From Polymorphobacter_B sp038225475 (GTDB lineage: Bacteria; Pseudomonadota; Alphaproteobacteria; Sphingomonadales; Sphingomonadaceae): DNA of 64,000 bases. Under the pieces are notes generated by a model, which saw only the letters and a list, made by a program, of their open reading frames with translations, had not been told where the DNA came from and did no database searches. Positions 27,354 through 36,146 of the stretch are shown here, piece by piece. Location: assembly GCA_038225475.1 (NCBI GenBank), contig JBBRRA010000001.1, forward strand, positions 186,001 through 250,000. The letters are read 5' to 3'. The position numbers and the translations under genes are program-made. Numbering within the stretch: position 1 is the stretch's first letter; each line of letters starts with the position of its first letter.

Positions 27354-28454
27354 ATGGGCTTCCGCTGCGGTATCGTCGGGCTTCCCAACGTCGGCAAATC
27401 GACGCTGTTCAACGCGCTGACCGAAACCGCGAGCGCGGCGGCGGCGAATTATCCGTTCTGCACGATCGAGCCGAATGTCGGCAACGTGCCGGTGCCCGAT
27501 GCGCGATTGAACGATATCGCGCGCATCGCCGGATCGGCGAAGATCATCGAGACGCAGCTCGGCTTTACCGATATCGCCGGGCTGGTGCGCGGCGCGTCGA
27601 AGGGCGAGGGGCTCGGCAACCAGTTCCTCGGCAACATTCGCGAAACCGATGCGATCGTCCATGTCCTGCGCTGTTTCGAGGATGACGACGTCACGCATGT
27701 CGAGGGCCGCGTCGACCCGATATCCGATGCCGAAACCGTCGAGACCGAACTGATGCTGTCCGACCTCGAAAGCCTTGAAAAGCGGGTCCCGGCGCTCTCC
27801 AAGAAGGGCATGCAGGGCGACAAGGAAGCCAAGATCGCCGCATCGGTGCTCGGCCAGGCGCTCGACCTGCTTCGCGACGGCAAGCCCGCGCGGCTGACCG
27901 TTCCCAAGGACGAGGAAGAAGCGCGCGTGTTCGCGCAGGCACAGCTGCTCACCGCCAAACCGGTGCTGTATGTCTGCAACGTCGAGGAGGCGTCGGCCGC
28001 CGAAGGCAATGCGTTTTCACGCGCGGTCGCCGTCAAGGCGGCCGCCGAGGGCGCGCGCTCGGTAGTGATTTCCGCGGCGATCGAGGCCGAAATTTCGCAG
28101 ATGGACGCCGCCGACCGCCCCGATTTCCTTGCCGAACTCGGGCTGACCGAAACCGGGCTGACGCGCGTCGTCCGCGCCGGCTACGACCTGTTGCACCTGA
28201 TCACCTTTTTCACCGCCGGCCCGAAGGAAACGCGCGCGTGGACGATCGAGCGCGGCTTCAAGGCTCCGCAGGCTGCCGGCGTCATCCACAGCGACTTCGA
28301 AAAGAAATTCATCCGCGCCGAAACGATCGGTTTCGATGACTATGTCCGGCTGAACGGCGAAACCGGGGCGCGCGACGCGGGGCGGCTGCGGATGGAAGGC
28401 AAGGAGTATATCGTGGCAGACGGCGACGTGCTCAACTTCCTGCACGGAGCCTAG
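27354..28454 (+). CDS. ychF: Redox-regulated ATPase YchF
   Basis: OBG-family P-loop ATPase associated with ribosomes and stress responses. 366 residues: G1 GLPNVGKSTLFNALT, DIAGLVRGASKGEGLGNQFL (G3 region), and the C-terminal TGS domain ending ADGDVLNFLHGA. Length and N-terminus are standard. Eleven bp after pth. Its TAG overlaps the stop of the convergent apt gene in CTAG. Confidence 0.97.
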   Translation: MGFRCGIVGLPNVGKSTLFNALTETASAAAANYPFCTIEPNVGNVPVPDARLNDIARIAGSAKIIETQLGFTDIAGLVRGASKGEGLGNQFLGNIRETDAIVHVLRCFEDDDVTHVEGRVDPISDAETVETELMLSDLESLEKRVPALSKKGMQGDKEAKIAASVLGQALDLLRDGKPARLTVPKDEEEARVFAQAQLLTAKPVLYVCNVEEASAAEGNAFSRAVAVKAAAEGARSVVISAAIEAEISQMDAADRPDFLAELGLTETGLTRVVRAGYDLLHLITFFTAGPKETRAWTIERGFKAPQAAGVIHSDFEKKFIRAETIGFDDYVRLNGETGARDAGRLRMEGKEYIVADGDVLNFLHGA

Positions 28455-28978
28455 TCGCCGTCGAACGCCACCAGCGCGCTGACTGCAACGCCCGCGTCGC
28501 GCAACCGCGCGGCACCTCCCAGTGCGGGAAGGTCGATCACAAACGCCGCCGCCGCGACCTGCGCCCCCACCATGCGCAGCAGCTGCACCGCCGCTAGCGC
28601 CGTGCCACCGGTCGCGATCAAGTCGTCGATGACCAGCACGCGCGCGCCGGGCGCGACCGCATCGGCGTGCATCTCGATCCGGTCCTGCCCATATTCGAGC
28701 GCGTAATTCACGCCGATCACCGCACCGGGCAGCTTGTTCTTTTTACGCAGCAGCACCAGCCCGCACCCGAGCCGGTCGGCAAGCGCCGCGCCGAACACGA
28801 AACCGCGCGCTTCGATCCCGGCGATCAGATCGACCGGCCCGGTGACCTGCGCAACCAGCTGCGTGATCGTCGCAGCGAACGCCGGGCCGTCGAGCAGCAG
28901 CGTGGTGATGTCGCGGAACTGAATCCCGGGCTTGGGATAATCGGCGATCGTCCGGATATGACGGCGCAGGTCGGTCAT
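28451..28978 (-). CDS. apt: Adenine phosphoribosyltransferase
   Basis: Salvages adenine with PRPP to AMP. 175 residues; PRPP-binding motif VLVIDDLIATGGTALAAV, GIEARGFVFGAALADRLG and the N-terminal RTIADYPKPGIQFRDITTLL. Start at ATG 28978, in ATGA overlap with the upstream methylthioadenosine phosphorylase gene, which releases adenine: a sensible two-step pair from methylthioadenosine to AMP. Confidence 0.96.
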   Translation of the reverse strand: MTDLRRHIRTIADYPKPGIQFRDITTLLLDGPAFAATITQLVAQVTGPVDLIAGIEARGFVFGAALADRLGCGLVLLRKKNKLPGAVIGVNYALEYGQDRIEMHADAVAPGARVLVIDDLIATGGTALAAVQLLRMVGAQVAAAAFVIDLPALGGAARLRDAGVAVSALVAFDGD

Positions 28979-29811
28979 TGCAGCACCCTTCCCGCGACGC
29001 CGCGCAGCCGTTCGACGGTTGCCGCCGGCCATGCCGACCGCTCGGTGATGACGGCATGGTCGAGCGCGCGGTGGCAGCTGCACGGCGCATCGGTCCAATC
29101 CGCCGCAACCGCAGCGACCAGCGCGCGCGCGCGCTCGGCATTGGCACCGAGCACGGCGACGACCTGCGCGACATCGACCGCGTCACCAGCGTGCCAGCTA
29201 TCGAAATCGGTGACCATCGCGACCGTCTGATAGCAAAGCTCGGCCTCCCGTGCGAGCGCGGCTTCGGGCATTGCGGTCATTCCGATGACGTCGAGCCCGG
29301 CAGCGCGGTACGCCCGCGATTCGGCGCGGGTCGAAAACTGCGGGCCTTCCATCGCGAGATACGTCCCGCCGACCGCACATGATACCGGGGTTGCAGCGAC
29401 GATGCTGCGCAGCCGCGCACACATCGGATCGGCGAGGCTGACGTGCGCGACGATGCCATTGCCGAAAAAGCTGTTCGCGCGGCCCCGCGTACGATCGATG
29501 ATTTGGTCGACCAGTACGAAGCTTCCCGGTGGCAGCGCCTCGGAGAACGAGCCGCACGCCGATAACGACAGCACCGCGCTGCATCCGGCAGCTTTGAGCG
29601 CGGCGATATTCGCGCGGGCGTTGAGCTCGGACGGCGCAAGGCGGTGGCCGCGACCATGACGCGGCAGGAATACCAGCTCGGTGCCGTCGAGCGACCCGTG
29701 GAGCAGTTGGTCCGACGGCGACCCCCACGGCGTCGTCACCGTCCGCCATTCGGCACCGAGCAACCCCGGCAGCCGGTACAGCCCGCTACCGCCGATGATG
29801 CCCAGCGCCAC
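28975..29811 (-). CDS. mtnP: S-methyl-5'-thioadenosine phosphorylase
   Basis: Cleaves methylthioadenosine with phosphate to adenine and methylthioribose-1-phosphate. 278 residues of the MTAP/PNP family 2: IIGGSGLYRLPGL, FLPRHGRGHRLAPSELNARAN, LVDQIIDRT, EGPQFSTRAESRAYR and DVIGMTAMPEAALAREAELC are family blocks. Coupled to apt downstream; 4 bp separate it from the cytochrome c1 gene upstream, so it may be read through from the bc1 operon. Paralogues acting on methylthioinosine exist, so the base preference is inferred. Confidence 0.92.
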   Translation of the reverse strand: MALGIIGGSGLYRLPGLLGAEWRTVTTPWGSPSDQLLHGSLDGTELVFLPRHGRGHRLAPSELNARANIAALKAAGCSAVLSLSACGSFSEALPPGSFVLVDQIIDRTRGRANSFFGNGIVAHVSLADPMCARLRSIVAATPVSCAVGGTYLAMEGPQFSTRAESRAYRAAGLDVIGMTAMPEAALAREAELCYQTVAMVTDFDSWHAGDAVDVAQVVAVLGANAERARALVAAVAADWTDAPCSCHRALDHAVITERSAWPAATVERLRGVAGRVLQ

Positions 29812-29815
29812 GCTG

Positions 29816-30643
29816 CTATTCGGCCGGAACGGTGCCTGCCTTCGGGTGCTTGATGTCGGCCCAGACGCGCTGATAGCTGAGATAGCCGAGCCCGGTCAGG
29901 ATCAGCAGGAAGATCACCGCACCAAGCCCGGTACGCTTGCGGTCCTCGAGCTTGGGCTCCGCCGCCCAGGTCATGAACGCTGCGACGTCTTCGGCCATCT
30001 GCTCCTTGGTCGCCTTGGTGCCGTCGGCGTAGGTCACCTGATCGTCGGCGGCGAGCGGCGGCGGCATCGCGATGTTCAATGAGCGGAAGTACGGGTTGTA
30101 ATAGAGCCCGTCGGGAACCGTCCAATCCTTCGGCGCATCCTTATAGCCGGTGACCAGCGAAACGATGTAGCGTGGGCCTTCTTCGCGCGCCTTGGCAAGC
30201 AACGAGAAGTCGGGCGGCAGCGCATTGTTGTTGGCAGCGCGCGCGGCCTGGTCGTTCGCATACGGCCCGGGGATCTTATCCGAAGGCAGCGCCTTGCGTG
30301 TCGACACTTCGCCGGTCTTGTCGTCGATCGACGGTACTTCGGCGTCCTTCGCCAGCGCCTTGATCTGCGCGGCGTTGAACCCGAGGTCGGCCAGGTTGCG
30401 ATACGCGACGCGCTTCAACGAATGGCACGCCGAGCAGACTTCCTTGTACACCTGGAACCCGCGCTGCAACTGGCCGCGGTCATAGGTGCCGACAATCCCG
30501 TCGGTGTGGAAGCTGATCTCGCGCGGTGCGAGATGATATTTGGCGATGGGATCCGCCACGAGCGCATCTCGCGGCTGGATCGCACCGAACAAGAGCGCGA
30601 CGCAAAAGACGATGCCGACGCCAAAGGCAAGCAAACGAACCAT
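29816..30643 (-). CDS. petC: Cytochrome c1 of the bc1 complex
   Basis: Heme c subunit of ubiquinol:cytochrome c reductase. 275 residues from ATG 30643 (AAGGG ribosome site). N-terminal signal/anchor (LLAFGVGIVFCVALLFG), heme site CSACH (Cys70, Cys73, His74), axial Met in NIAMPPPL, and the C-terminal membrane anchor GLGAVIFLLILTGLGYLSY. Third gene of petA-petB-petC. Confidence 0.96.
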   Translation of the reverse strand: MVRLLAFGVGIVFCVALLFGAIQPRDALVADPIAKYHLAPREISFHTDGIVGTYDRGQLQRGFQVYKEVCSACHSLKRVAYRNLADLGFNAAQIKALAKDAEVPSIDDKTGEVSTRKALPSDKIPGPYANDQAARAANNNALPPDFSLLAKAREEGPRYIVSLVTGYKDAPKDWTVPDGLYYNPYFRSLNIAMPPPLAADDQVTYADGTKATKEQMAEDVAAFMTWAAEPKLEDRKRTGLGAVIFLLILTGLGYLSYQRVWADIKHPKAGTVPAE

Positions 30644-30653
30644 GACTTTACCC

Positions 30654-31967
30654 TTATTCGGCCGGCTGCGCGGCACTGAAGCCGGGCACGGACGATGCCG
30701 TCGGCGAGCGCTTTGCAGACTTGCCCAGCACGGCTTCGGTGATCGAGTTGGGCAGCGGCAGCGGCTTTTCGAGGCGGCTGGCGAGCGGCAGCAGGATCAG
30801 GAAGTGCGCGAAATAATAGGCCGAGGCGATCTGGCTGATCCGCAGCCACGGCTCGCCGGCGGGCTTGCCACCACAGATGCCGAGGATGACGATGTCGACC
30901 ATGAACACCCAGAACAGCGTGCGCGCCATCGGACGATAGTTGTTCGACCGCACCGGCGACGTGTCGAGCCACGGCAGGAAGAACAGCAGCAGGATCGCCG
31001 AGAACATCGCGAGCACGCCCCACAGCTTGGCGGGGATGAACAGGAAGTCGACGGTGAACGCGCGCAGGATCGCGTAGAACGGCCAGAAATACCATTCAGG
31101 CACGATGTGCGCCGGCGTCGAAAGCGGGTTCGCCGGGATGTAGTTATCGACTTCGCCAAGCATGTTCGGAAGGAAGAACACCACCACCGAGAACAGCGTC
31201 AGATAAACGCCGAGCCCGAAAAAATCCTTCGACGTGTAATAAGGGTGGAATGGCACGGTATCCTGCGGGCCCTTGACGTCGATGCCCGTCGGGTTGTTCG
31301 ACCCGGGGATGTGCAACGCCCAGATGTGCAGGATGATCACGCCGAACGTGATGAACGGCAGCAGATAGTGCAGCGAGAAGAAGCGGTTGAGCGTCGCGTT
31401 ATCGGGCGAGAAACCACCGAGCAGCCAAGTGTGGATCGCATCGCCGACCAACGGGATCGCCGAGAACAAATTGGTGATGACGGTCGCGCCCCAGAAGCTC
31501 ATCTGGCCCCAGACCAGCACATAGCCCATGAATGCGGTGGCCATCATCAGCAGGAAGATGACGAGGCCGAGCAGCCACAACACTTCGCGCGGCGGCTTGT
31601 ACGAGCCGTAATACAGCCCGCGGCCGATGTGGATATAAACCACCGCGAAGAAGAAGCTTGCGCCCGTCGCGTGCATGTAGCGCAGCATCCAGCCGTAGTT
31701 GACGTCGCGCATGATGTGTTCAACCGAGTCGAACGCGATGCCGGTGTTGGCGGCATAATGCATGCCGAGGATGACGCCGGTCAGGATCTGCACGACCAGC
31801 GCAACGCCCGCGAGCACCCCGAAATTGTAGAAATAGTTGAGGTTGCGCGGCGTCGGATAACCCGCACCGAGCGAATCATAAACCAGCCGCGGAATCGGCA
31901 GGCGGCTGTCCATATATTTGCCGAGCGGCGTCGTCGGCTCGTAATGCTTCGCCCAGGGAAAGCTCAT
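30654..31967 (-). CDS. petB: Cytochrome b of the bc1 complex
   Basis: Quinone-binding di-heme membrane subunit of complex III. 437 residues, eight-helix protein with a short C-terminal tail. Seen: LRYMHATGASFFFAVVYIHI and SLHYLLPFITFGVIILHIWAL (heme histidines), GQMSFWGATVITNLFSAIPL (Qo helix cd) and VPEWYFWPFYAILRA (PEWY motif). Nine bp after petA and ten before petC; standard operon order. Confidence 0.97.
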   Translation of the reverse strand: MSFPWAKHYEPTTPLGKYMDSRLPIPRLVYDSLGAGYPTPRNLNYFYNFGVLAGVALVVQILTGVILGMHYAANTGIAFDSVEHIMRDVNYGWMLRYMHATGASFFFAVVYIHIGRGLYYGSYKPPREVLWLLGLVIFLLMMATAFMGYVLVWGQMSFWGATVITNLFSAIPLVGDAIHTWLLGGFSPDNATLNRFFSLHYLLPFITFGVIILHIWALHIPGSNNPTGIDVKGPQDTVPFHPYYTSKDFFGLGVYLTLFSVVVFFLPNMLGEVDNYIPANPLSTPAHIVPEWYFWPFYAILRAFTVDFLFIPAKLWGVLAMFSAILLLFFLPWLDTSPVRSNNYRPMARTLFWVFMVDIVILGICGGKPAGEPWLRISQIASAYYFAHFLILLPLASRLEKPLPLPNSITEAVLGKSAKRSPTASSVPGFSAAQPAE

Positions 31968-31976
31968 GGCGCTGCC

Positions 31977-32537
31977 TCAACCAATGGTGATTTGCGTGGG
32001 GGACTTGAAGGCATATTGCGGCACTTCAAGGTTCTTCGGAGCCGGCCCGGCGCGGACGCGCGCGGCAGTGTCGTACGCCGAGCCGTGGCACGGGCAAAAA
32101 TAGCCGCCGAATGCGCCGCGGTTCTCGCCTTCGCCGGCGCCGAGCGGCACGCACCCGAGGTGCGTGCAAACGCCGAGCGTGATCAGCCAGTTGGCGTGGC
32201 CGGGCTTGGTGCGCTCGGCCAGCGTCTGCGGATCGCGCAGCGACTTGATGTCGACCTTGTTCGCCGCAGCCTGTTCGGCGGGCGTCAGGTTGCGCGCGAA
32301 CACCGGCTTGCCGCGCCAGCTGACCTTGACCGCCTGCCCCGGCTGAATCGCCGACAGATCGAGATCGATCGACGCCAGCGCCAGCACGTCCGCCGACGGG
32401 GCCATCTGGTCGATCAACGGCCACACGACCGCCGCCGCCCCCGCAGCGGCGAACGCGCCGGTTGCGATATAGATGAAATCCCGGCGACGTTCCCCCGTCG
32501 GGGTGAGCTCCGATGCCGGTTCGATCTGTGTTGCCAT
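31977..32537 (-). CDS. petA: Ubiquinol-cytochrome c reductase Rieske iron-sulfur subunit
   Basis: 186 residues. Twin-arginine type N-terminus (GERRRDFIYIATGAFAAAG) forms the membrane anchor; the [2Fe-2S] ligands are in CTHLGC (Cys124, His126) and CPCHGS (Cys148, His151), with Cys129/Cys150 as the disulfide. First gene of the petABC operon, divergent from hemF across 181 bp. Confidence 0.97.
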   Translation of the reverse strand: MATQIEPASELTPTGERRRDFIYIATGAFAAAGAAAVVWPLIDQMAPSADVLALASIDLDLSAIQPGQAVKVSWRGKPVFARNLTPAEQAAANKVDIKSLRDPQTLAERTKPGHANWLITLGVCTHLGCVPLGAGEGENRGAFGGYFCPCHGSAYDTAARVRAGPAPKNLEVPQYAFKSPTQITIG

Positions 32538-32718
32538 GCTGCGGCCCTGTGTAAAATAGACGCCGGTGCGCCCTCAAACTGGCACGCGTGATAGCCGGGG
32601 GATGCCACGCGATGCAACGGGCATTTTGGCGCATCCGTTGCGCATCGAGCGCGACTGCGACCGTCGTTCCGGCTTTCGCACCGACGATGCGGTGCGTATG
32701 GGGGGCTGCCGACAACCG

Positions 32719-33582
32719 ATGGGGACCGCCTTGACCAATTTCGATGACCAGCAGCTGCAGGCTCAGGCGTGGTTCCAGTCGTTGCGCGACCAGCTGTGCG
32801 GCGCCTTCGAGCAGCTTGAGGACGAGGCCGGCGGCGACGCGCCCGCCGGGCGGTTCGAGCGTACCGCGTGGGACCGCCCCGATCCCAGCGGCGCGCCCGG
32901 CGGCGGCGGCGTCATGTCGGTGATGAAGGGGCGGGTTTTCGAAAAGGTCGGTGTCAACACCTCAACCGTCCACGGCACGTTTTCGCCCGAGTTCGCCAAA
33001 ACGATCCCCGGTGCCGACGCCGACCCGCGCTTTTTTGCGACCGGCATCAGCCTGGTGGCGCACATGGCAAACCCGCATGTTCCCGCCGTGCACATGAACA
33101 CGCGGTTCCTGGTGACCACCAAGCGCTGGTTCGGCGGCGGCGCGGACCTGAACCCGGCGCTGCCGGTCGACGCCGACACCGCCGATTTCCACGCCGCGTT
33201 CCGCCGGACCTGCGACGCACACGGCGCGGACTATTGGGCGCGCTTCAGCAAATGGTGCGACGAGTATTTCTATGTTCCGCACCGCGGCCGCCACCGCGGT
33301 GTCGGCGGCATTTTCTATGACTATCTCGGCGACGACTGGGCCGCAGACTTCGCCTTCACGCAGGACGTCGGCAAGACGCTGCTTGCCACTTTTCCGATGC
33401 TGGTGCGGCGGCATCTGCACGACGCGTTCACGCCCGACGAACGGCTAGCGCAGTTGCGATACCGTGGACTCTATGCCGAATTCAATCTGGTCTATGACCG
33501 CGGCACGCTGTTCGGGCTTAAGACCGGCGGCAATGTCGACGCGATCCTGATGAGCCTGCCGCCCGAGGCGCGCTGGGATTAA
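32719..33582 (+). CDS. hemF: Oxygen-dependent coproporphyrinogen III oxidase
   Basis: Converts coproporphyrinogen III to protoporphyrinogen IX with O2. 287 residues from ATG 32719, matching the family size; the frame is open further upstream but that part looks non-coding. Landmarks: RPDPSGAPGGGGVMSVMKGRVFEKVGVN, NPHVPAVHMNTRF, WWFGGG-type RWFGGGADLNP, HRGVGGIFYDYL and YAEFNLVYDRGTLFGL. Stop overlaps that of the convergent membrane-protein gene (TTAA). Confidence 0.95.
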   Translation: MGTALTNFDDQQLQAQAWFQSLRDQLCGAFEQLEDEAGGDAPAGRFERTAWDRPDPSGAPGGGGVMSVMKGRVFEKVGVNTSTVHGTFSPEFAKTIPGADADPRFFATGISLVAHMANPHVPAVHMNTRFLVTTKRWFGGGADLNPALPVDADTADFHAAFRRTCDAHGADYWARFSKWCDEYFYVPHRGRHRGVGGIFYDYLGDDWAADFAFTQDVGKTLLATFPMLVRRHLHDAFTPDERLAQLRYRGLYAEFNLVYDRGTLFGLKTGGNVDAILMSLPPEARWD

Positions 33583-34286
33583 GCGGGCTCCTTGAGGCGG
33601 CGATAGACCACGGCGACGGCAATGGCGTTGTAGATGCTGACAACGGCCGCCGTCGCCGAACTGATAACGAGGACGACGAGCCCGCCGATGGCCTTTGCCC
33701 CGCTGAGCGCCAGCACCGAGCCGATCGCCGCGCCCAATCCGCCAGCGACGATCGAAACGATGATAAACACGACAAACCAGATCAGCAGGAAGCCGAAGGT
33801 GCGCCAGCCCTGCCCCTCGGTGAGCGCCCAGCTGCGGAACACCGCACCGACCGCGCTACCGCCCTCGACCGCCACGACCGGCAGCACCAGCGCCAGCCGT
33901 CCGGCGATATACAGCCCGGGCACGACGAGCGCGAGCATCCCGCCGGTGACCACCGCGCCCGACAGCAACGCTGCAACCAGCACGACCGGCAGCAACATCA
34001 CCGCGTGGCGCAGCGCCGAGCCGACCGTTGGCCGGGCGTTGTCCAGCGCGAGGCGTACGATCGCCAGCTGGCCGACCGCGCCGATCGCAGCCGGCAGCGC
34101 GACATCGATCAGCAGCACGAGTGTCGTCATGTCGGCCGCCGAGCGCGGCAGCGGCGGGCCGAAGCGCGCCGTCAGCAAATTGGGCAGGAAGGCGAACGCG
34201 GCGGCAATCGGCAGATAGAGCGCCATGCCGACACGCGCTTCGGCCAGCGTTTCGCGCGCTGCCGCATCCAGATCCAGCCGGGCCAT
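33579..34286 (-). CDS. Integral membrane protein of unknown function
   Basis: 235 residues with about five or six hydrophobic stretches (LYLPIAAAFAFLPNLL, AVMLLPVVLVAALLSGAVV, GMLALVVPGLYIAGRLALVL, FLLIWFVVFIIVSIVAGG). The segment around PGLYIAGRLALVLPVVAVEG and ALTEGQGWRTFG recalls the membrane domains of the glycerophosphodiesterase-associated (YciC/GDPD membrane) group. Function unknown. Transcribed leftward, 12 bp after grxD, so possibly the last gene of the DUF1476-bolA-grxD group. Confidence 0.75.
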   Translation of the reverse strand: MARLDLDAAARETLAEARVGMALYLPIAAAFAFLPNLLTARFGPPLPRSAADMTTLVLLIDVALPAAIGAVGQLAIVRLALDNARPTVGSALRHAVMLLPVVLVAALLSGAVVTGGMLALVVPGLYIAGRLALVLPVVAVEGGSAVGAVFRSWALTEGQGWRTFGFLLIWFVVFIIVSIVAGGLGAAIGSVLALSGAKAIGGLVVLVISSATAAVVSIYNAIAVAVVYRRLKEPA

Positions 34287-34298
34287 GCGCGCTGTCGG

Positions 34299-34631
34299 TC
34301 AGGCGGCGCGCTTGACGCCCTTTTCGTCGACCAGCGCGGTCAGCTCGCCCGCCTCGTACATTTCCATCATGATGTCCGAGCCACCGATGAATTCGCCCTT
34401 CACATACAGCTGGGGCACCGTCGGCCAATCCGAATAGGCCTTGATCCCCGACCGCACCGCCGGGTCGGCAAGCACATCGACCGTTTCGTAATCGACGCCG
34501 AGCCGTTCGAGGATGGCGATCGCCGTCGACGAAAAGCCACACTGCGGAAACAGCGGTGTGCCCTTCATGAACAGCACCACGTCGTTCGATTTCACGAGGC
34601 TGTCGATATGGGCGTGCGTTGCGTCGGTCAT
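34299..34631 (-). CDS. grxD: Monothiol glutaredoxin (Grx4 type)
   Basis: 110-residue CGFS-type glutaredoxin that holds a glutathione-ligated [2Fe-2S] cluster and works with BolA proteins in iron-sulfur trafficking. VVLFMKGTPLFPQCGFSSTA gives the active Cys31; WPTVPQLYVKGEFIGGSDI is the conserved GSH-binding stretch. It directly follows the bolA-family gene (1 bp apart), the known Grx4-BolA pairing. Confidence 0.97.
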   Translation of the reverse strand: MTDATHAHIDSLVKSNDVVLFMKGTPLFPQCGFSSTAIAILERLGVDYETVDVLADPAVRSGIKAYSDWPTVPQLYVKGEFIGGSDIMMEMYEAGELTALVDEKGVKRAA

Positions 34632-34632
34632 G

Positions 34633-34875
34633 TCAGTTCTCCTGAGACGGCAGCGCGGTGGTCAGGCGGAGCGCATGCAGCTCGCCCCCCATCCGCCCGC
34701 CAAGCGCGCTATACACCAGCTGATGCTGTTTGATGCGCGGCAGCCCGGCAAACGCTGCCGAGACGACGCGCGCCGCGTAATGATCGCCGTCGCCAGCCAG
34801 ATCGGTGATCTCGACCACGGCACCCGGCAGTGCGGCGACAATCGCCGCCTCGATATCGTCGGCGGCCATCGCCAT
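34633..34875 (-). CDS. BolA-family protein
   Basis: 80 residues. DIEAAIVAALPGAVVEITDLAGDGDHYAARVVS and GLPRIKQHQLVYSALG show the BolA fold with the cluster-ligand His near the C-terminal helix. ATG 34875 makes a TGATG overlap with the DUF1476 stop; an ATG two codons later is an alternative. It lacks the longer C-terminus of E. coli BolA and looks like the IbaG/YrbA-size class. Partner of the adjacent monothiol glutaredoxin. Confidence 0.93.
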   Translation of the reverse strand: MAMAADDIEAAIVAALPGAVVEITDLAGDGDHYAARVVSAAFAGLPRIKQHQLVYSALGGRMGGELHALRLTTALPSQEN

Positions 34876-35189
34876 CAGACGGCACCTAGCTGCTGGGCGG
34901 CGGTGGCAAGGCAATCGGCAACCGCTGCGTGCACAGCGTCGGCCGACACGCCGTGCGGCGCCAGGTCGGCGATCAGCTGCTTGACCACGGTGGCGTCGCC
35001 CGCCGCCGCGACATCGGTTTCGATCAACGCAGCCGTATAGGCTTCCGCAGCCGCACCCGTCAGCCCGAGCTTGGCCGCCGCCCAATGCCCAAGCAGCTTG
35101 TCGCGGCGCGCGTGCAGCCGGAACAGCTCGTCGGCGTCATGCGCAAACTTCGCCTCGAAGGCATTCTCGCGCGAATCGAATGTCGTCAT
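34875..35189 (-). CDS. DUF1476 protein, F1-ATPase zeta-inhibitor family
   Basis: 104 residues: TFDSRENAFEAKFAHDADELF and RRDKLLGHWAAAKLGL are the hallmark of DUF1476, which includes the zeta subunit that blocks ATP hydrolysis by the F1-ATPase of Paracoccus and other alphaproteobacteria. The N-terminal inhibitory stretch is present. It opens a three- or four-gene leftward unit with bolA and grxD; this neighbourhood with iron-sulfur genes is conserved in the group as far as I know. ATPase genes themselves are not in the window. Confidence 0.9.
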   Translation of the reverse strand: MTTFDSRENAFEAKFAHDADELFRLHARRDKLLGHWAAAKLGLTGAAAEAYTAALIETDVAAAGDATVVKQLIADLAPHGVSADAVHAAVADCLATAAQQLGAV

Positions 35190-35350
35190 GCCGCCAGCTT
35201 CCTGTGTTCCGCTTGGCCCTCAGATAGCCACCCCGACGCTGTCGTTCAACCGATGATACAGCGACAAGGTCTGGCTGCGGCAGCTTGGGTTGGCTAAGTC
35301 GCGGTCAAGCGGCCAAGCTGCCAGCGCCGCCGACGACAGGGGAGAATAAC

Positions 35351-35986
35351 GTGACGCCGGTGTTCGACGCCGAATTTCGGGCGCAGTTGCTCAGCCTGTT
35401 CGAATGGCGGCGCGATGTGCGGCGGTTTCGCCGCGATGCGGTTCCCGACGGGACGCTGGCGCGGCTGGTCGGCGTGGCCGGGCTGGCACCGTCGGTCGGA
35501 TTGAGCGAGCCATGGCGCTTCGTGTCGGTGCGCGATCCGGCGCGGCGCGCGGCCGTGCGCCAGTCGTTCGAGCTATGCAATCGTACCGCGCTCGACGACT
35601 ACGACGGCGGCCGGGCGGCGCTGTATGCGCAGCTCAAGCTCGCCGGCCTCGACGATGCACCGGTGCAGTTTGCGCTGTTTGCCGACCATGCCTCGGCGCA
35701 GGGGCACGGCCTCGGGCGGCAAACGATGCCCGAGGCGCTCGATTATAGCGCGGTGACGGCGGTCCACACGCTCTGGCTCGCAGCGCGTGCCGAGGGGCTG
35801 GGCGTCGGTTGGGTGTCGATCCTCGATCCAGTGGAGGTGGCGCGCGCGCTCGACGTTCCCGCCGGCTGGCATTTCATCGGCTATTTCTGCCTCGGCTATC
35901 CGGCCGCCGACGACGACACGCCCGCGCTCGAACGCGCCGGATGGGAAAGCCGCCGGACGGTGGAGACGGTTTTATTCGACCGCTGA
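35351..35986 (+). CDS. bluB: 5,6-dimethylbenzimidazole synthase (BluB)
   Basis: Nitroreductase-fold flavoenzyme that fragments FMNH2 with O2 to 5,6-dimethylbenzimidazole, the lower ligand of cobalamin. 211 residues from a GTG at 35351 with ribosome site GGGGAG. FEWRRDVRRFRRDAVPDGTL, GLAPSVGLSEPWRFVSV, LGRQTMPEALDYSAVTAVHTLWL and GLGVGWVSILDP are BluB signatures. No cobalamin riboswitch or other cob gene is adjacent. A nitroreductase with another role is a remote alternative. Confidence 0.92.
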   Translation: MTPVFDAEFRAQLLSLFEWRRDVRRFRRDAVPDGTLARLVGVAGLAPSVGLSEPWRFVSVRDPARRAAVRQSFELCNRTALDDYDGGRAALYAQLKLAGLDDAPVQFALFADHASAQGHGLGRQTMPEALDYSAVTAVHTLWLAARAEGLGVGWVSILDPVEVARALDVPAGWHFIGYFCLGYPAADDDTPALERAGWESRRTVETVLFDR

Positions 35987-36146
35987 CCGCGCCGGTATGC
36001 GCCAGTTCCACGCCACCGCCGTTGTAACTGCCCGCCGCCTTCGCTATGTGAGTTATTCCCGCCCCGGCCGCGTCGTAATGGCGTTTCCGGGGCTTTGACA
36101 TTCCACGGCCCGCCAGCCCACAGCGCGCCATCTGAGGAGGACAGCC

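Noticed and set aside
35190..35350. Cobalamin riboswitch before bluB
   Set aside because: The conserved B12-box and core elements are not present in the leader; only a plain GGGGAG ribosome site is seen.
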